64,000 bases of DNA from Parietichytrium sp. I65-24A (taxonomy: Eukaryota; Sar; Bigyra; Thraustochytrida; Thraustochytriidae): contig BLSF01000099.1 in the NCBI GenBank assembly GCA_012862575.1, forward strand, positions 36,568 to 100,567, in the 5' to 3' direction. Position 1 is the stretch's first letter; every line of letters begins with the position of its first letter. The translations under genes were made by a program, and so were the position numbers. Below are positions 13,435-24,477 of this stretch, one piece after another. The notes below the pieces were generated by a model, which ran no database searches, had not been told where the DNA came from, and was given only the letters and a program-made list of their open reading frames with translations.

Positions 13435-15483
13435 CTTCCCGCCACAACTCTCTATTCACCCGGCTATATCTCTACTCCCAAAGCTCCTCGTCTGTCCTGA
13501 CGTTGTCGTATGTCGAACGACAGCTGCTTCCACCTCTTCCGGGTCCAATTTCCTCCACGTCCGTCGATTGATGTCGATGTTGAAGCTCAATGCCAATGTC
13601 AATGCCAGGGTTTTCGGTCTTCCTCACGTCTGTCTGTCTTTGTCTGTCTGTGCTCCCGTCTTCCTTGCCCACGGCTTCCTATCGGGTAGTACGGGTAATT
13701 GTACGTGTAGTGACACTGACAGTGAGTACACTGCACTCTCCCTCGTTCGCCTTTGTTCTCCCTCGCCACACCTTACATAGCACACCACCTACCACACCTC
13801 CGGAAAAGATAGATCCTGGGCCTGTGCCTACTACGCCTGTGCCTGTGTCTTTTGCCCTCCCGATTGGCGTTGGGGATCTGCCGCTCAGCGTGACGTTGGC
13901 GGTGAGGGACCAGTGATGTTGACGATCGACGATTGACGATTATTATTCACAGTCAGTAGTTGGTAAATTTGCATTCTTTTTTTGGTCAAAGCTGTCAAAG
14001 CGGTCTGAGCGCACTCTTTGCCGAAGTAGGAGTCCTTACACGTTTTTCCCAGCAAGTCTTGGTTCGACTCGAGGTTTACCGGCACTTCTACTCATAGCAG
14101 TATTAGGCGGGAGAACATCATTTGTCGCGGCTAGTGATGGCTAGTGTGCAATCGCAAGACGCTAGCCTGAACTCGCTACTGGTTCGGTATGGCTGAGGCT
14201 ATGCAGGATCTCCAAGCATATCTTCTGGCCTTTGCTAGGGGTAGTTCTTACGTCCGGAGGGACTCCTCGAAATCCCTCCTAGTTTTACCATTTTACAACT
14301 AAGCCTATCTAGAAACTCTACTCCCTGCTAGTGAGAAGGGCCTCCTCAGCTCGCTCGACCTACTGCTCTATTACCCGTATCAGTAGATAGATAGGAAGAA
14401 TAGGAAGTGAAGGAATAGTGGCTTTAGCATGTGGACAAAGGGGGCTACTAGTGTGCGAGTGGTGTGCGCCTGGTATTGCCAAGTTCAATGAGTGCAATGC
14501 ATTGACAGTGATCGACTGTGAAGGCAGGTCGCGTCATGCCATTGACTTCGTCGTGCAATGCTACTCTCCTGCCCACCCCCACCCTGCATGAGAGCAGTGT
14601 TGCGTTTTCCTGCGGAGGTGTAACCTGTTCAGCGAATTAATTTTCTTGAAATCGAAATCAAAATCAAAATCGAAAACGGGGTCGCTTTCGAGAGCCCGAG
14701 AAGCTTTGATACACGGACAAAGCAAGAGCCTTAAATATCGAATATTTGCGTAACCGAAATGAGTGCTGAGTACGACAAAGTTGCATCGCCACGAATCGGA
14801 AAAGCGTTCAGTTCACAGTTTTCTTGGTCTTGGTCAGCCGCCAGCGTTTCTCCAGAATTCGGGAACTCCACTCACCTTTGGGAGCCTGCACAAAAACAAG
14901 AGGGAACTCGAGGTGACGGGGACGAAAGAAGCATTGAAGATGGAGCCCCTGAGAATCTTCGAAGACATATACAACTGAACTCAAAGCAGTTCATCTCGTT
15001 GGATTGATCAAGTTACGTATGCGAGAAGTGCGGGAAAATCCTTAGACGAGCTGGATATCCACCTCTCCAGCTATGTCAAATGGCTTGTCATGCAGAGAGG
15101 TAAAGACTTTCAGAGCTCATACTTCATATATCTGTCTGAAATGGGCTACAACTTGTGCCAAAAAAAATGGCATGGAAATTTAGATGCTCTTCTTCAAAGC
15201 ATCACAACTAGCACAGAAAAATGATGGTGGAAACAGGGGGTGGCGGGCCGAGAGCCATGGACGACCCTGATTTCCTCAGAGTATCGGTACCATTACCGGT
15301 CATGAAAGGGAGGCCAATGAATAGGTCAATCGAATAAATAGTTTACGAATTGATGATTCAGAGCACAGTAATGACTTGGAAACAGTTGGCAGATACAGGG
15401 ACGGGGGGCAGCAGAAGAAAGGACACATACGTGTACTTGTAAGACGCAATCGATGAGACAGGATGAGGTCCTCGCTACAGAGT
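13435..15483. other. Intergenic region, no gene seen
   Basis: This lies upstream of the malic enzyme gene and downstream of kinase 1. It holds copies of the TGACAGTG/CACAGTCA motif (13718, 13948, 14503) and an AAATC-rich run near 14648-14680. Short frames such as 14759-15007 show nothing recognisable. Confidence 0.6.
13715..13729 (-). promoter_or_regulatory. Near-palindromic motif copy (15 of 17 positions)
   Basis: The plus strand reads ACTGACAGTGAGTAC, a variant of GTACTSACWGTSAGTAC that lacks only the first two bases. It starts 281 bp upstream of the malic enzyme ATG. Function is inferred from recurrence and position only. Confidence 0.45.
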
Positions 15484-16383
15484 TCATCCAAGCGCTGCGG
15501 AGGAGGAAGACGAAGACGCTGTGAGGGGAAACGGAGGACACTCGCCGCAAGAGACTCTATCAAAGTCGATGTTGCCAAAAATAGGATGGGCCTTGAGTTC
15601 TTCGAAGCCGGATCGGGCGCCGAGGCGTTGGTCGATATCAAGCGTGAGAACTTGCTTGATAAAATTTGCTAATGGTTTGGCACAATCTGCCTCCGGAATC
15701 TGCCGGTCGATTGGCACAGTGCAGATGTTCTTGGCGGTCTCTTGACTTGATTCAGAGTACCACGGCAAGTCGCCGTAAAGCAATTCGAATGCAATGACGC
15801 CATATGCCCACCAGTCAGCCTCAAAACCGTGCGGCTTCCTCATAAGCTTTTCTGGTGAGGCATAGTGAACAGTGCCGCTATGACAAAACACCGCAGGTTT
15901 GCAATCTCCAACTCGCAGTGCATTCCCGAAATCAATCAAGCAAATGTGCCCGGAAGACTTGACACCAATATTTTCTAGTTTGAGATCCTCGTGGATCACC
16001 TGCGCCGACTCGTGCAAATGTTGCAGGGCTAGTCCCAGCTCGGCGAGGCATAATAGCAAAGAGTGCTTCGTCATGGCCGCGCCGCGCTTCAGGAACTCGA
16101 AAAGATCCCCCCTCTCGCAGTTTTCAAGCCCAATTGCCAACGTCTGTCCGTGTTTCTTGAAGAACAAGAGCTTGATAAGAAAAGGGGACTCGCCTATGGA
16201 GCGCAAGATCTCTACCTCTCTGTGTGCTGCAGCTGCGCACCTATCCGCCGAAGCGTTCACTAGCTTCAAAGCTATCCGGCCGCTGCGATAAACCGCCGCA
16301 GTTGAGCCAGTCGAAACAGAGTTTGCCGGTGTCCCCAGAATCTCGGTGGCGAGCCGGTGGCCGTCCACGACTTTGTCAGACAT
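15484..16383 (-). CDS. AGC-like protein kinase, non-RD (HED) type, paralogue 1
   Basis: Predicted Ser/Thr kinase of 299 aa, almost entirely the kinase domain. Visible motifs are a degenerate glycine loop (TGSTAAVY, about 26-32), VAIK-type Lys40 (RIALKLV), helix-C Glu56, the catalytic loop HEDLKLEN with Asp133 and Asn138, DFG at 151-153, the APE-type segment YASPE and DWWAYGV. The end, LTLDIDQRLGARSG..HPIF, follows the AGC pattern. The Arg of HRD is Glu132, so the usual Arg contact to a phosphorylated activation loop is missing. The gene is intronless and ends in a poly-Ser tail. It closely resembles the kinase at 19243-20316 in loop, activation segment and C-lobe, so the two are probably duplicates. 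Substrate is unknown. A CACAGTCA motif lies 220 bp upstream. Confidence 0.93.
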   Translation of the reverse strand: MSDKVVDGHRLATEILGTPANSVSTGSTAAVYRSGRIALKLVNASADRCAAAAHREVEILRSIGESPFLIKLLFFKKHGQTLAIGLENCERGDLFEFLKRGAAMTKHSLLLCLAELGLALQHLHESAQVIHEDLKLENIGVKSSGHICLIDFGNALRVGDCKPAVFCHSGTVHYASPEKLMRKPHGFEADWWAYGVIAFELLYGDLPWYSESSQETAKNICTVPIDRQIPEADCAKPLANFIKQVLTLDIDQRLGARSGFEELKAHPIFGNIDFDRVSCGECPPFPLTASSSSSSAALG

Positions 16384-19242
16384 TCTCTCCCCAAGTCAAC
16401 ACCACGGTCGCGAGCGAACCCGTGCTTTCCTTGCCCGCGCACTCCGAGCAAAGTGGTCGTTCCTGGTCCGTTCGAAGCAAGCCGACAGGAGAGCCGAGCT
16501 GACTGCTCCACCCTCCCAGCTGTGCAGAGCAGTCTTTCGTCTGCTTCTCTTGTAAAAGGGATTTGTTGGCTCGAGCTTCACGTTACTTTTCGCCTTTCCA
16601 TCCACAGTCAGCCAAAGTTCGCCTTTCACGCCTGGAGTTATCAAGTTAAGACTCTCTCTGCCTGCCTACGCCTGACAAGGTTGCTGACGGGTGACAGCGC
16701 GCTCGCTTCGTCACGTCTACTCAAAAAGCTAGCTCGGCCTGGGCGTTTCATATAATTATTACTTCGGAACAGTGGTCCACTGTGGTGGCTGCAAACTCTA
16801 CAGTTGAATTTGATCTAATTACCGGTACTCCATCTTCCGTGCAAGCACTGGCCTAGTCTTCTCCGCGGCAGACCTTATGCGCTCCATCAGGGTGTGCGTG
16901 CTCTTCTCATCTCTTTCCCGTCCCTTTCACTTCCCTTTCCTTCTTCCTTCCTTCCTTTCTTGCTTTCTTCCATGTCCGCCTCAGAGAGTTGCTCCCTTTG
17001 TCCATCTGCGACGCTTTGCAGTTAGTTTCGTGCGCTACTGCCGCGCCAACGAGGTAGTGCTCCTCGCGTGGCCGTCGCTACACAAAACCAGTACCGAGCA
17101 TGGCCGCATGGCCTGCAGTCCTGCCTGCTCTTACTGCTCTTGTGCCGAGACAGGGTGGTTCCCAGTTCGCTTGCAGTCAGCGGCGTAGAAGCACCCGGGT
17201 CTTTCCAGACAGTCGTTTCGTGATGGTTTATGTTTGCACGATGACACGATGACAAGGCCATTAAACCATCAACTTCTGCTTTGCTTCTCGCTACTGCTGA
17301 TCGAAGGATTGTGGGTGATGGAGGCTTACTGGCTGTGATGTCGGAGTGCGTGCCACATTGACTGCTGCTTGCTCCAGTTCGGTGAGTCACGATGTGGGAA
17401 CTCTGACTAGCGGGCTGTGAGGCGCACCTGCAGACGTGACACGTCGCCTCAGTCTGCCCGCAAAGTAACGACCAGCCAGCCCTACACTGCTGCTGTATTT
17501 AGCATTTGCTTCTGCATTTACTGCATCTGCAAAACTAGAATAGAATTTAGGAAAAGAGAAATACTAAACAAAAACTAAAAAGCCTAACGACTTACGATTT
17601 CAATGTTCATTTTTTGATTGATAGAAGGGGCGCGCCACTTATTTAGGTATCCATTAATGGGTACTAGTAACATTGTTCTCCGCACACAGCGCCAATAGGG
17701 CTAGCTAGCACTGGCCAATAGTACTCCCGCGGAGAGGAGAGTGGAAGGAAAGGCGAGAGGAATGAGAGAAACGAAAGATGGGGAGTGATGGTCGTCTGAG
17801 GAGGCATCTGCAAGGGCACGATAATGTTGAACAGGTGAGCAGCAAACATCAGTTCAGAATTGTCAGCAAACGCAGCAATGGCGACGCGAGGGAGTGGAAG
17901 GTGGAGACGTCTAATATTGTCAGATCGATTGGTAATTGACGGAAAAAAGCCTAGCCGGCTGTCCCATTTTGACCCCGCCTCCCTCACTCTCCCTCCTTGA
18001 CTGTGAGAGCGCAAAGCATTAAACTTAGCGCACCTTCTCCCATAGGTTCGGTCTAGCCAGCAGTTGCCCAACGTGGCCCAATTACTAGCTGAGTGAATAC
18101 CGATTCGCCAAATTTCCTCAATCACTTCATTCAGACCGGGACAATTTTCGTGGGACATGCTAGTCGCACACTCGTGCAAGAAAGTCAAGAGCGGAATTTT
18201 GAAAGAGAGATACAGAGTGAAAGGAAGGGAACGCTCTTGAGAAGAAAGGGGAAAATTAATCCTGACTTACGTACACTCGTACACTCACCCATCATCGCAC
18301 CCACGCCTTGCCTCGGAATCAGCAGTCTCCCTCCGATCTCGCCGTGCGTCAATGAAAGCTGTGCAGGTTGTGCAGGGAGCAACGAGTTGCGAAGACCTGG
18401 ACACCAAGAATGTGCGAGTTTCCTCGGGGCGGACTTGCAAATATATATATTATTCTTATTATCCTCACTGTGTAACGTTATCAGAAGGGAAGACGAGGGA
18501 ACGCCAATTTATTTTCGCATGCTCCCATGTGGCCGTGCGGTGTCACATATTTCATGAAATTGAAAATCTTGGACTGATGAATGGAAGGCCATACAGAATC
18601 TCGAATACGAAGAAATGTGGCCTTTGGACTGGTACATCGCGAGGAATAACAAGGCCCTAAGACGTTTCTTATAGACAACGTACAGCACGAGCTACCATAC
18701 TTGAATACGGTATCTCAGGGTACCAAGTATTCGTGTGGATTCAGCACGATTCTAAAGAAACGAAACGCTCGATCTCCCAATTTCTTTTCCGATTTTCGAT
18801 TTTTCCAATTGAAATCACTGTCAATCAAAATCAATTGACTATAATTTTGAAAATTGTTTGAAGTTAGGCTAGCAGAGAGCATTCGTACACTCACATTCAA
18901 TGAACATCGATATAGGAAATGAACGAGGGGAAAAGAAAGTCCAAGAATCTCTGGGATGGCAACGAAGAGGAACGGGACTCTGTCCCGCGTGCTGAATCGT
19001 GAAAATTCGAAGAGTTGAGTTCGAAAAGAGGACCAGATGGCACGCTCAACGGCTGCTCGATCAGATACAGATAAGAATACATTGGTTGAGAATATGTACA
19101 ACAAAGAAGGGTAGCAAATAGGCACTGTAGACGAGACAAAGCATCATGATATGGCTGGCACCTCTCCAATCGGCAGAAACACAGTGGTGCCGAAGATTTC
19201 GACGGGACGGCAAGCATGCATACATATATTTATATCTGTCGC
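16384..19242. other. Intergenic region between the two kinases, no gene seen
   Basis: About 2.9 kb. Frames such as 17664-18188 (minus) lack domains and have the composition of non-coding DNA. CACAGTCA/TGACTGTG occurs at 16603 and 17998, and CACTGTCA at 18816. An A+T-rich patch lies at about 17520-17660. Confidence 0.6.
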
Positions 19243-20316
19243 TTAATAGAGTTCCTCGAAGAGTGAAGAGCTGTCTAGGCAAGCAAAATCGATGTGGTCG
19301 AATATGCTGTCGCAACAGATTTCTTTGAACCCTCCGCGGGATCCCAAACGACTTTGACGGTCCAGAGTCAAAAGACGTTGAGTGAAGCTGAGAGCCCCCG
19401 CCAATGAGGAGTCTTCGCTTTGGTAGGTCTCTATCGGAGATGTGCAGATCAAGCTTGACACCTCGTCTGCAGACTCTGCATCCCAAGGCAAGAACCGGAA
19501 AAAGAGCTCAAAAGCCAATACGCCGAATGACCACCAATCCGCTTCGAAACCGTGAGGCAGACGTTGCAGCTTCTCGGGGCTTGCATAGTGTACAGTTCCG
19601 TGCTCGCAGAGAACGCTTAGATCGCCGTTTCCATCGAGATCCGTCTCCAAGTCCAGCTGGACTGAGAACCCAAAGTCTATGAGTTGAACTTGACCGGTGG
19701 AGGAAACGGCGATATTCTCGGGCTTGAGATCCTCATGAATGATCCCACGAGCGTGCAAAGATGACAAGCCTGAACCGATCTGAGCAAGGCAGAGTGGCAC
19801 CTTGCGAAGCGGGATGCTGATGTCAAACAAGTCGCCGTATTCGCAAAACTTCATTCCAATCACTGAGTACGACCTTTTGCACACAGAGAAAGCATATTTT
19901 GCAATAAACGGACAGTCCGCGCATTTCTGCAGGATCTGAATCTCGTTGCGGGCTGCTTGCGAGAACAAGGCACTGCGTGTGCGAATCACCTTGACAGCGA
20001 CTGTCCCCGAGTACGGAGTCCTCCCGCATAACACAGAAGCGGTTGAGCCGCTCGCAACGAGTTGTATATCAGAAGCGAATCTGCTCGCGCACGCCACCAC
20101 AAACCCTTTCACTGCTGCTCGCCGGAGCAATCCTTGCCTGCAAAAGTGTACAATTGTTGCTGCCGCGCGGTGCCTCCTGACCTCCTCCTTGTTCTTTGAC
20201 TCTGGGTAGCGTTCTTTCCTCGCAAATATAGCTTTCAATTCTCCTGGCTCCAACACCATCTTTGTTTTGTTTTTATTCGGGTTTGCATCACTCGGAGATT
20301 CCGACACGCAGCCCAT
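19243..20316 (-). CDS. AGC-like protein kinase, non-RD (HED) type, paralogue 2
   Basis: Predicted 357-aa kinase. The frame stays open upstream without an ATG; the first ATG is at 20316 and a second in-frame one is at 20259. From 20316 the protein begins MGCVSESP, and Gly2-Cys3 would suit N-myristoylation plus palmitoylation. A basic stretch (about 47-70, including RRHRAAATIVHFCRQGLLRR) looks like a degenerate IQ motif. The kinase domain follows: loop SGSTASV, Lys109, Glu125, HEDLKPEN with Asp196 and Asn201, DFG at 214, YASPEKL, and DWWSFGV. As in the kinase at 15484-16383, the HRD Arg is Glu (Glu195). The C-lobe ends LTLDRQSRLGSRGG. The two genes share orientation and are about 2.9 kb apart. 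A full 17-bp near-palindrome starts 281 bp upstream of the ATG. Confidence 0.92.
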   Translation of the reverse strand: MGCVSESPSDANPNKNKTKMVLEPGELKAIFARKERYPESKNKEEVRRHRAAATIVHFCRQGLLRRAAVKGFVVACASRFASDIQLVASGSTASVLCGRTPYSGTVAVKVIRTRSALFSQAARNEIQILQKCADCPFIAKYAFSVCKRSYSVIGMKFCEYGDLFDISIPLRKVPLCLAQIGSGLSSLHARGIIHEDLKPENIAVSSTGQVQLIDFGFSVQLDLETDLDGNGDLSVLCEHGTVHYASPEKLQRLPHGFEADWWSFGVLAFELFFRFLPWDAESADEVSSLICTSPIETYQSEDSSLAGALSFTQRLLTLDRQSRLGSRGGFKEICCDSIFDHIDFACLDSSSLFEELY

Positions 20317-20596
20317 CGTTCGCTCAAGGACACGAAGCGCCTGAAGAAGAGCACTGTATTTGACCTCGCGCCAGGGCTCTACGCTATGTCTACGTCTACG
20401 TGGCGTGAGAAATGGGTTTGCCAAGAATCAAGACAACTTGGCTCTGGGAGAATCTGCCAACTCAAGGATAGCTCGACCGCCTAGCACACAAGTGAATGCA
20501 ACTTTCAAAACTGTGGTCAGACGGTGACTTCTATGAGGTCTCTTGCAGCAGGACCCCTTTCCATCTTCCTGCCACAGCTAACTTTCGAATCGTGTC

Positions 20597-20613
20597 GTAC
20601 TCACAGTCAGTAC
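20597..20613 (-). promoter_or_regulatory. 17-bp near-palindrome GTACTGACTGTGAGTAC
   Basis: The plus strand reads GTACTCACAGTCAGTAC. This is the exact reverse complement of the copy at 37323-37339. It starts 281 bp upstream of the kinase 2 ATG and reads GTACTGACTGTGAGTAC in the sense of that gene. Confidence 0.5.
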
Positions 20614-21474
20614 CTTAACTGTTGGTTGGTTGTAGGACGGTATCAGGGCCGGTCCCGGAACTGAAAAAGTGAGAGTGATTACTTGCAAGTACGAACACTC
20701 ACCGTCAGCAGGCGACTGGAACAAGGGTAAATCCACTCGATGGCAGATCAGATCAGCGATGCAGACTTTGCCAGCCACATATATGTGTGTGTATGGCCTC
20801 CAAACTAAACGAAGAAACACTTTTGTGGGTTGAATCCTGGAGAAAGATCACCGCGGAGGGGGGGACCTTTCCCTCCCTCCTCCGGGGCCTAAACTTGATT
20901 TTGACCAAGCAAGCTCTTCGTCTCGACTTTGAGGCACTTGGACGCAGCAACTGAAAGCCAGGGATCATCTCGCTTTTTTCGCGCGCCGAGAATCGCGCGA
21001 TCATCTCGCAAGCAGATGCTATCGCAGGAACACGATCGACCTCACAAATTCTCAGGTCTCTGACGGCGTTCGTGTCGTGGGGCCAAGCTCCCGTGCAAGG
21101 CCCTACAATAACTAGTACGTGTACTCTCTTGACGACTGCCATGAATACTTTTTTATCACCCCAGCTGCTCCTCGCAACAAAATTTCCGGTGGGATAGAAC
21201 TGATAGAACGCGTTTCAAGTTCTCCCCTTCCCGCCGGTCACACACACTCCGCGTCTCCTTACGGCAGAGCTACTCCACTGCGCTAGCATGACCATTTCTG
21301 ACCACAGCGACCACAGTTCCTCCTCATCCCTTGCTTGGCAATACACTCGAGTGCTGCTACTAAACTATGGCCTCGTCCACCTCGTTTCGCACTCACGGGC
21401 TTGGCCATGGCCCCGACCTTTCACACCTTCTTCGCCTTCTTGTCTTCTTTGTATTCTTTCTCTTCTTTGTCTAC

Positions 21475-21496
21475 AGAGAGAGAGAGAGAGAGAGGG
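21475..21496. repeat. (AG)n microsatellite
   Basis: About ten AG units in non-coding sequence, inside a purine-rich plus strand. Confidence 0.9.
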
Positions 21497-22880
21497 AAAT
21501 GGAGAGAGGGATGGACAGACTGCGACTGACAGTGGAACCAAAATGCAGACCGAGACAGAGAAAGAGAGAGAGATGCACAGAGAAAAGAGGAACAAAAAAG
21601 TGCCGGCGCTGGTAGAGTACTACTATGTTGCTGGTATTGGAACCTGCTCGCCCACGTGCGAATGTACCTAAACTCTACCATCACCGGTTCCACCGAAGGT
21701 AGTAGAGCGTGGGTAGGAGCCTTGATGTGGACTGGCTAATGCCAATCGAGTTTCGGAGGGTAGCGCATTTCGCTATTGCACGGATAAGACAATTTGAGAA
21801 GGCGGATTAAGATGGCTTCTGCCTTTCCTTCTCACTCCTGCCTCCTGCCTCCTGCTTCCCACTCCTGATTCGCTTGCTTCTAGCTTGTTGCTCTTGAAAC
21901 GGGATGTCTCTGGGCCACGGCGCTGCTGGACGGGCTTGGGGCGAATGCATATTTCTGTGCCACATTGGCGCGCGACTTTATGGGACAATCTTGATATGTC
22001 ATTCATGATAAAGTGCACGGGTTCTGTACTCTGTCTAGCTAGTGCGGGTACTGAGGTCTGAGCACTCGAGAAAACGAAATCAGCACATCGGCACACATCT
22101 CGCTTTGCTTTTGCATCTTTCTTTCATGAGACTGTGCACTCTAGACACAGATTCTACTTTTTTAATCTTTCACGCGATCAAAAAAGTCACGAGCTCGGCC
22201 TCTTGCGAAGAGCGTTTCGAGACCCAAGGAGCTTGTAAATTGATCGGGCGTTTCGGAGTTGATTCTTTGGACAGAAAAAGTGGTCATTTGCTGGACAATT
22301 ACAAGATATTTGCAAGACGAATTGCACCTCAGAGAACGTCCGTCTTGCGACCCTCGTATTGCAGAACGCAGAATAAGTTTTCAGAATTCACACGTCGTCA
22401 GAACAGTTCTGTTCTTAACATGATCTTCCATACTCTATCTTACTCCCATCATCTCCCATCTCGCCATTCCGAGAAAACGCACCCTTAGTAGTAGAGTAGC
22501 GGTACCTACTGTCCGATGGAACTGATGGAACTAGTAGCTAGAGTGGAGAAATCGTTTCAGGGTGAGAGGACTTAGGGGCCCCGCTAAGAACCCTCGGGGT
22601 TACGGGATCCGGGAGGGTCTCACAACATCCCACACACAGTTTGTCTCGTGTGTGATTTTCCATTTCCTTGAATGACTTTGACCTGGTTGCAACTGCTTGC
22701 AACTGCTGAGAGGAAGGCGATTGTCGGTCGGCAGGGTGAGAGATGGCGAGAGTGGCAGTAGCAGCCATAGCAGCCAAGCCTTCAATTGTCCTTCGCTCGC
22801 TGCCAATCGCTTCCACAGTCAATGCACCTTTGCCGTCCAACGCAGCAACGGAAGGCAATCTTCGGATGGCCATCTCTTGC

Positions 22881-22922
22881 GATCGATCCATCGATCCATC
22901 GATCCACCCATCGATCCATCCC
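22881..22922. repeat. GATC/CATC tetranucleotide repeat
   Basis: Repeating GATCGATCCATC words, slightly degenerate. Confidence 0.85.
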
Positions 22923-23157
22923 TTTGTGAAAGTGCCAGTGGGAAGCATTGATCGACTGTCAGTTCTTGTTTCTTTTGTTAGGTTTAATTTAATTTTTTCA
23001 AAATTAGAATTTGACTTGATCTTGCTTGATTGATGTTGAGAGAAAGTAAAAGAAATGACTGTGAGGAGTGTCAGGACTGTGAGTGCGCAAGCAGCATTGC
23101 ATTGTGCACCACGACGCCCTGGCCAGGGTTTGCAGCCGCAGTCGCAGTGCCAGTGTA

Positions 23158-23184
23158 AGTCGCAGTCGCAGTCGCAGTCGCAGC
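23158..23184. repeat. AGTCGC hexanucleotide repeat x4
   Basis: Four exact AGTCGC units followed by AGC, with related cagtgccagtg words just upstream. Confidence 0.85.
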
Positions 23185-24477
23185 TATTATTTAAACAGCG
23201 ATAAGCTAAGTTGAGCTTGCAAATTCCGAATGTTCTGACAACAAATTCTGTTCTGATACTGTGAATTTCGGATCCTGTTCTGAATTCTGCAAATGCTCAA
23301 CGCTCACTACTAGCACTGAGCATGCTGCAAACGTTTGTCATCAATTGCCAACAGATGCACGATACAGAGCTGCTGTTCACATCATCTCACATCAACCCGA
23401 GCTTGAACCGGCTGGAGTGCGGCCGGTCAGCACTACAGTCCGGCCTCAAGACGAACTACCAGGACTTACTCAAGCCATCGGTCGACCGGCAAGGTCTCGT
23501 TCCAGCCTCGGCGCGGGGAACCTTCCTGCAGACACTGAGGAGCGTAGGTTCCCCGGCTGCCGATGCCTCTGGAAGAATTGAACTGACTGACAGTGAAAGA
23601 GTGTCAAGTTCCAGTTTCCTGCAGACGGACGTACAAGGTACTGAGTACGTGCTCGGCTTTCTTCATTCTTCACAATTCACAACTCACAATTCACTTGTGA
23701 ATGGTTGATTTTGAACAAATTAAAACGGAGTAACCTTAAATTAATCGTCGCGCCTGCGACCCGACCTGCGGCTCCTGCGGCCAAGGTCTCGCACCTCGCG
23801 AAGACGAATTGCTCTTTATTTCCAAGATCAGGCAATAGTGGCCACTAGGTAAAGATAAAATGTCATGATTGAGGACCCCGCCTGTCTGCCTCTCTGTCTC
23901 ATCGCGCCAAAGAGAGGATGAATTACCCCGGACAGTCCCAGTTTCGCGGCTCACTCTTTCGTTCGTGCCACTATTTATTCACCTAACTGTAAATCCACGC
24001 ACGACAAGGAGGCTTCCTCTCGCTGTTTGTAACGCGAGTTTCCTTCGTCAACTTCAAAATTTTACAGAGGAGGAATGCACGGTCCGTTTTAAAGGCTGGG
24101 GCCAAGCAACTGCCTTTCCCTCGTCCTCTGCTGTTGATGCAACGATATGCAACGCGCAAAAAGGGGGGTTCTGAATGATCGTTGATTTCGCAACGTTCAA
24201 TTCCAGTCGCGGTCGAAATTTGCGAATTCGGTGGGGTGGTATGGTTCGCGCATCAGCAAATGAATCGACCTTGCCCAACCACGGTCCTTCGCTTTGCAAC
24301 GGCGGAACTACAACCTGCGATTGAAGTGATTGCAAACGTAAAACAACTGCCTCTTTTTTCGTTCTGCCTTTCTCATTCTGGCCCTCTGTCCACGCTCGTT
24401 ACTCCCGGTCATTAATTCTTTTGATTAGTATTTCTATTTTTCTATTTGCAGTTAGTGTGGAACGATTTCATTTTCAC

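Larger units (their letters stand above)
20317..24477. other. 4.2-kb intergenic region, no gene seen
   Basis: It contains simple repeats at 21475-21496, 22881-22922 and 23158-23184, and several TGACWGTG motifs (20602, 21527, 22814, 23056, 23588). The many frames are short and unlike proteins. The longest, at 22042-22488 and 22538-22948, are partly encoded by the repeats. Confidence 0.6.

Noticed and set aside
17664-18188. 174-codon minus-strand frame between the kinases
   Set aside because: No domain, non-coding composition; its first codon is not an ATG.
21288-21671. Plus and minus frames of 80-130 codons around the (AG)n repeat
   Set aside because: Their length comes from the dinucleotide repeat; translations are low-complexity.
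23158-23184. Regular AGTCGC spacing considered as a CRISPR-like array
   Set aside because: Units are adjacent without spacers; it is a plain hexanucleotide repeat in a eukaryotic genome.
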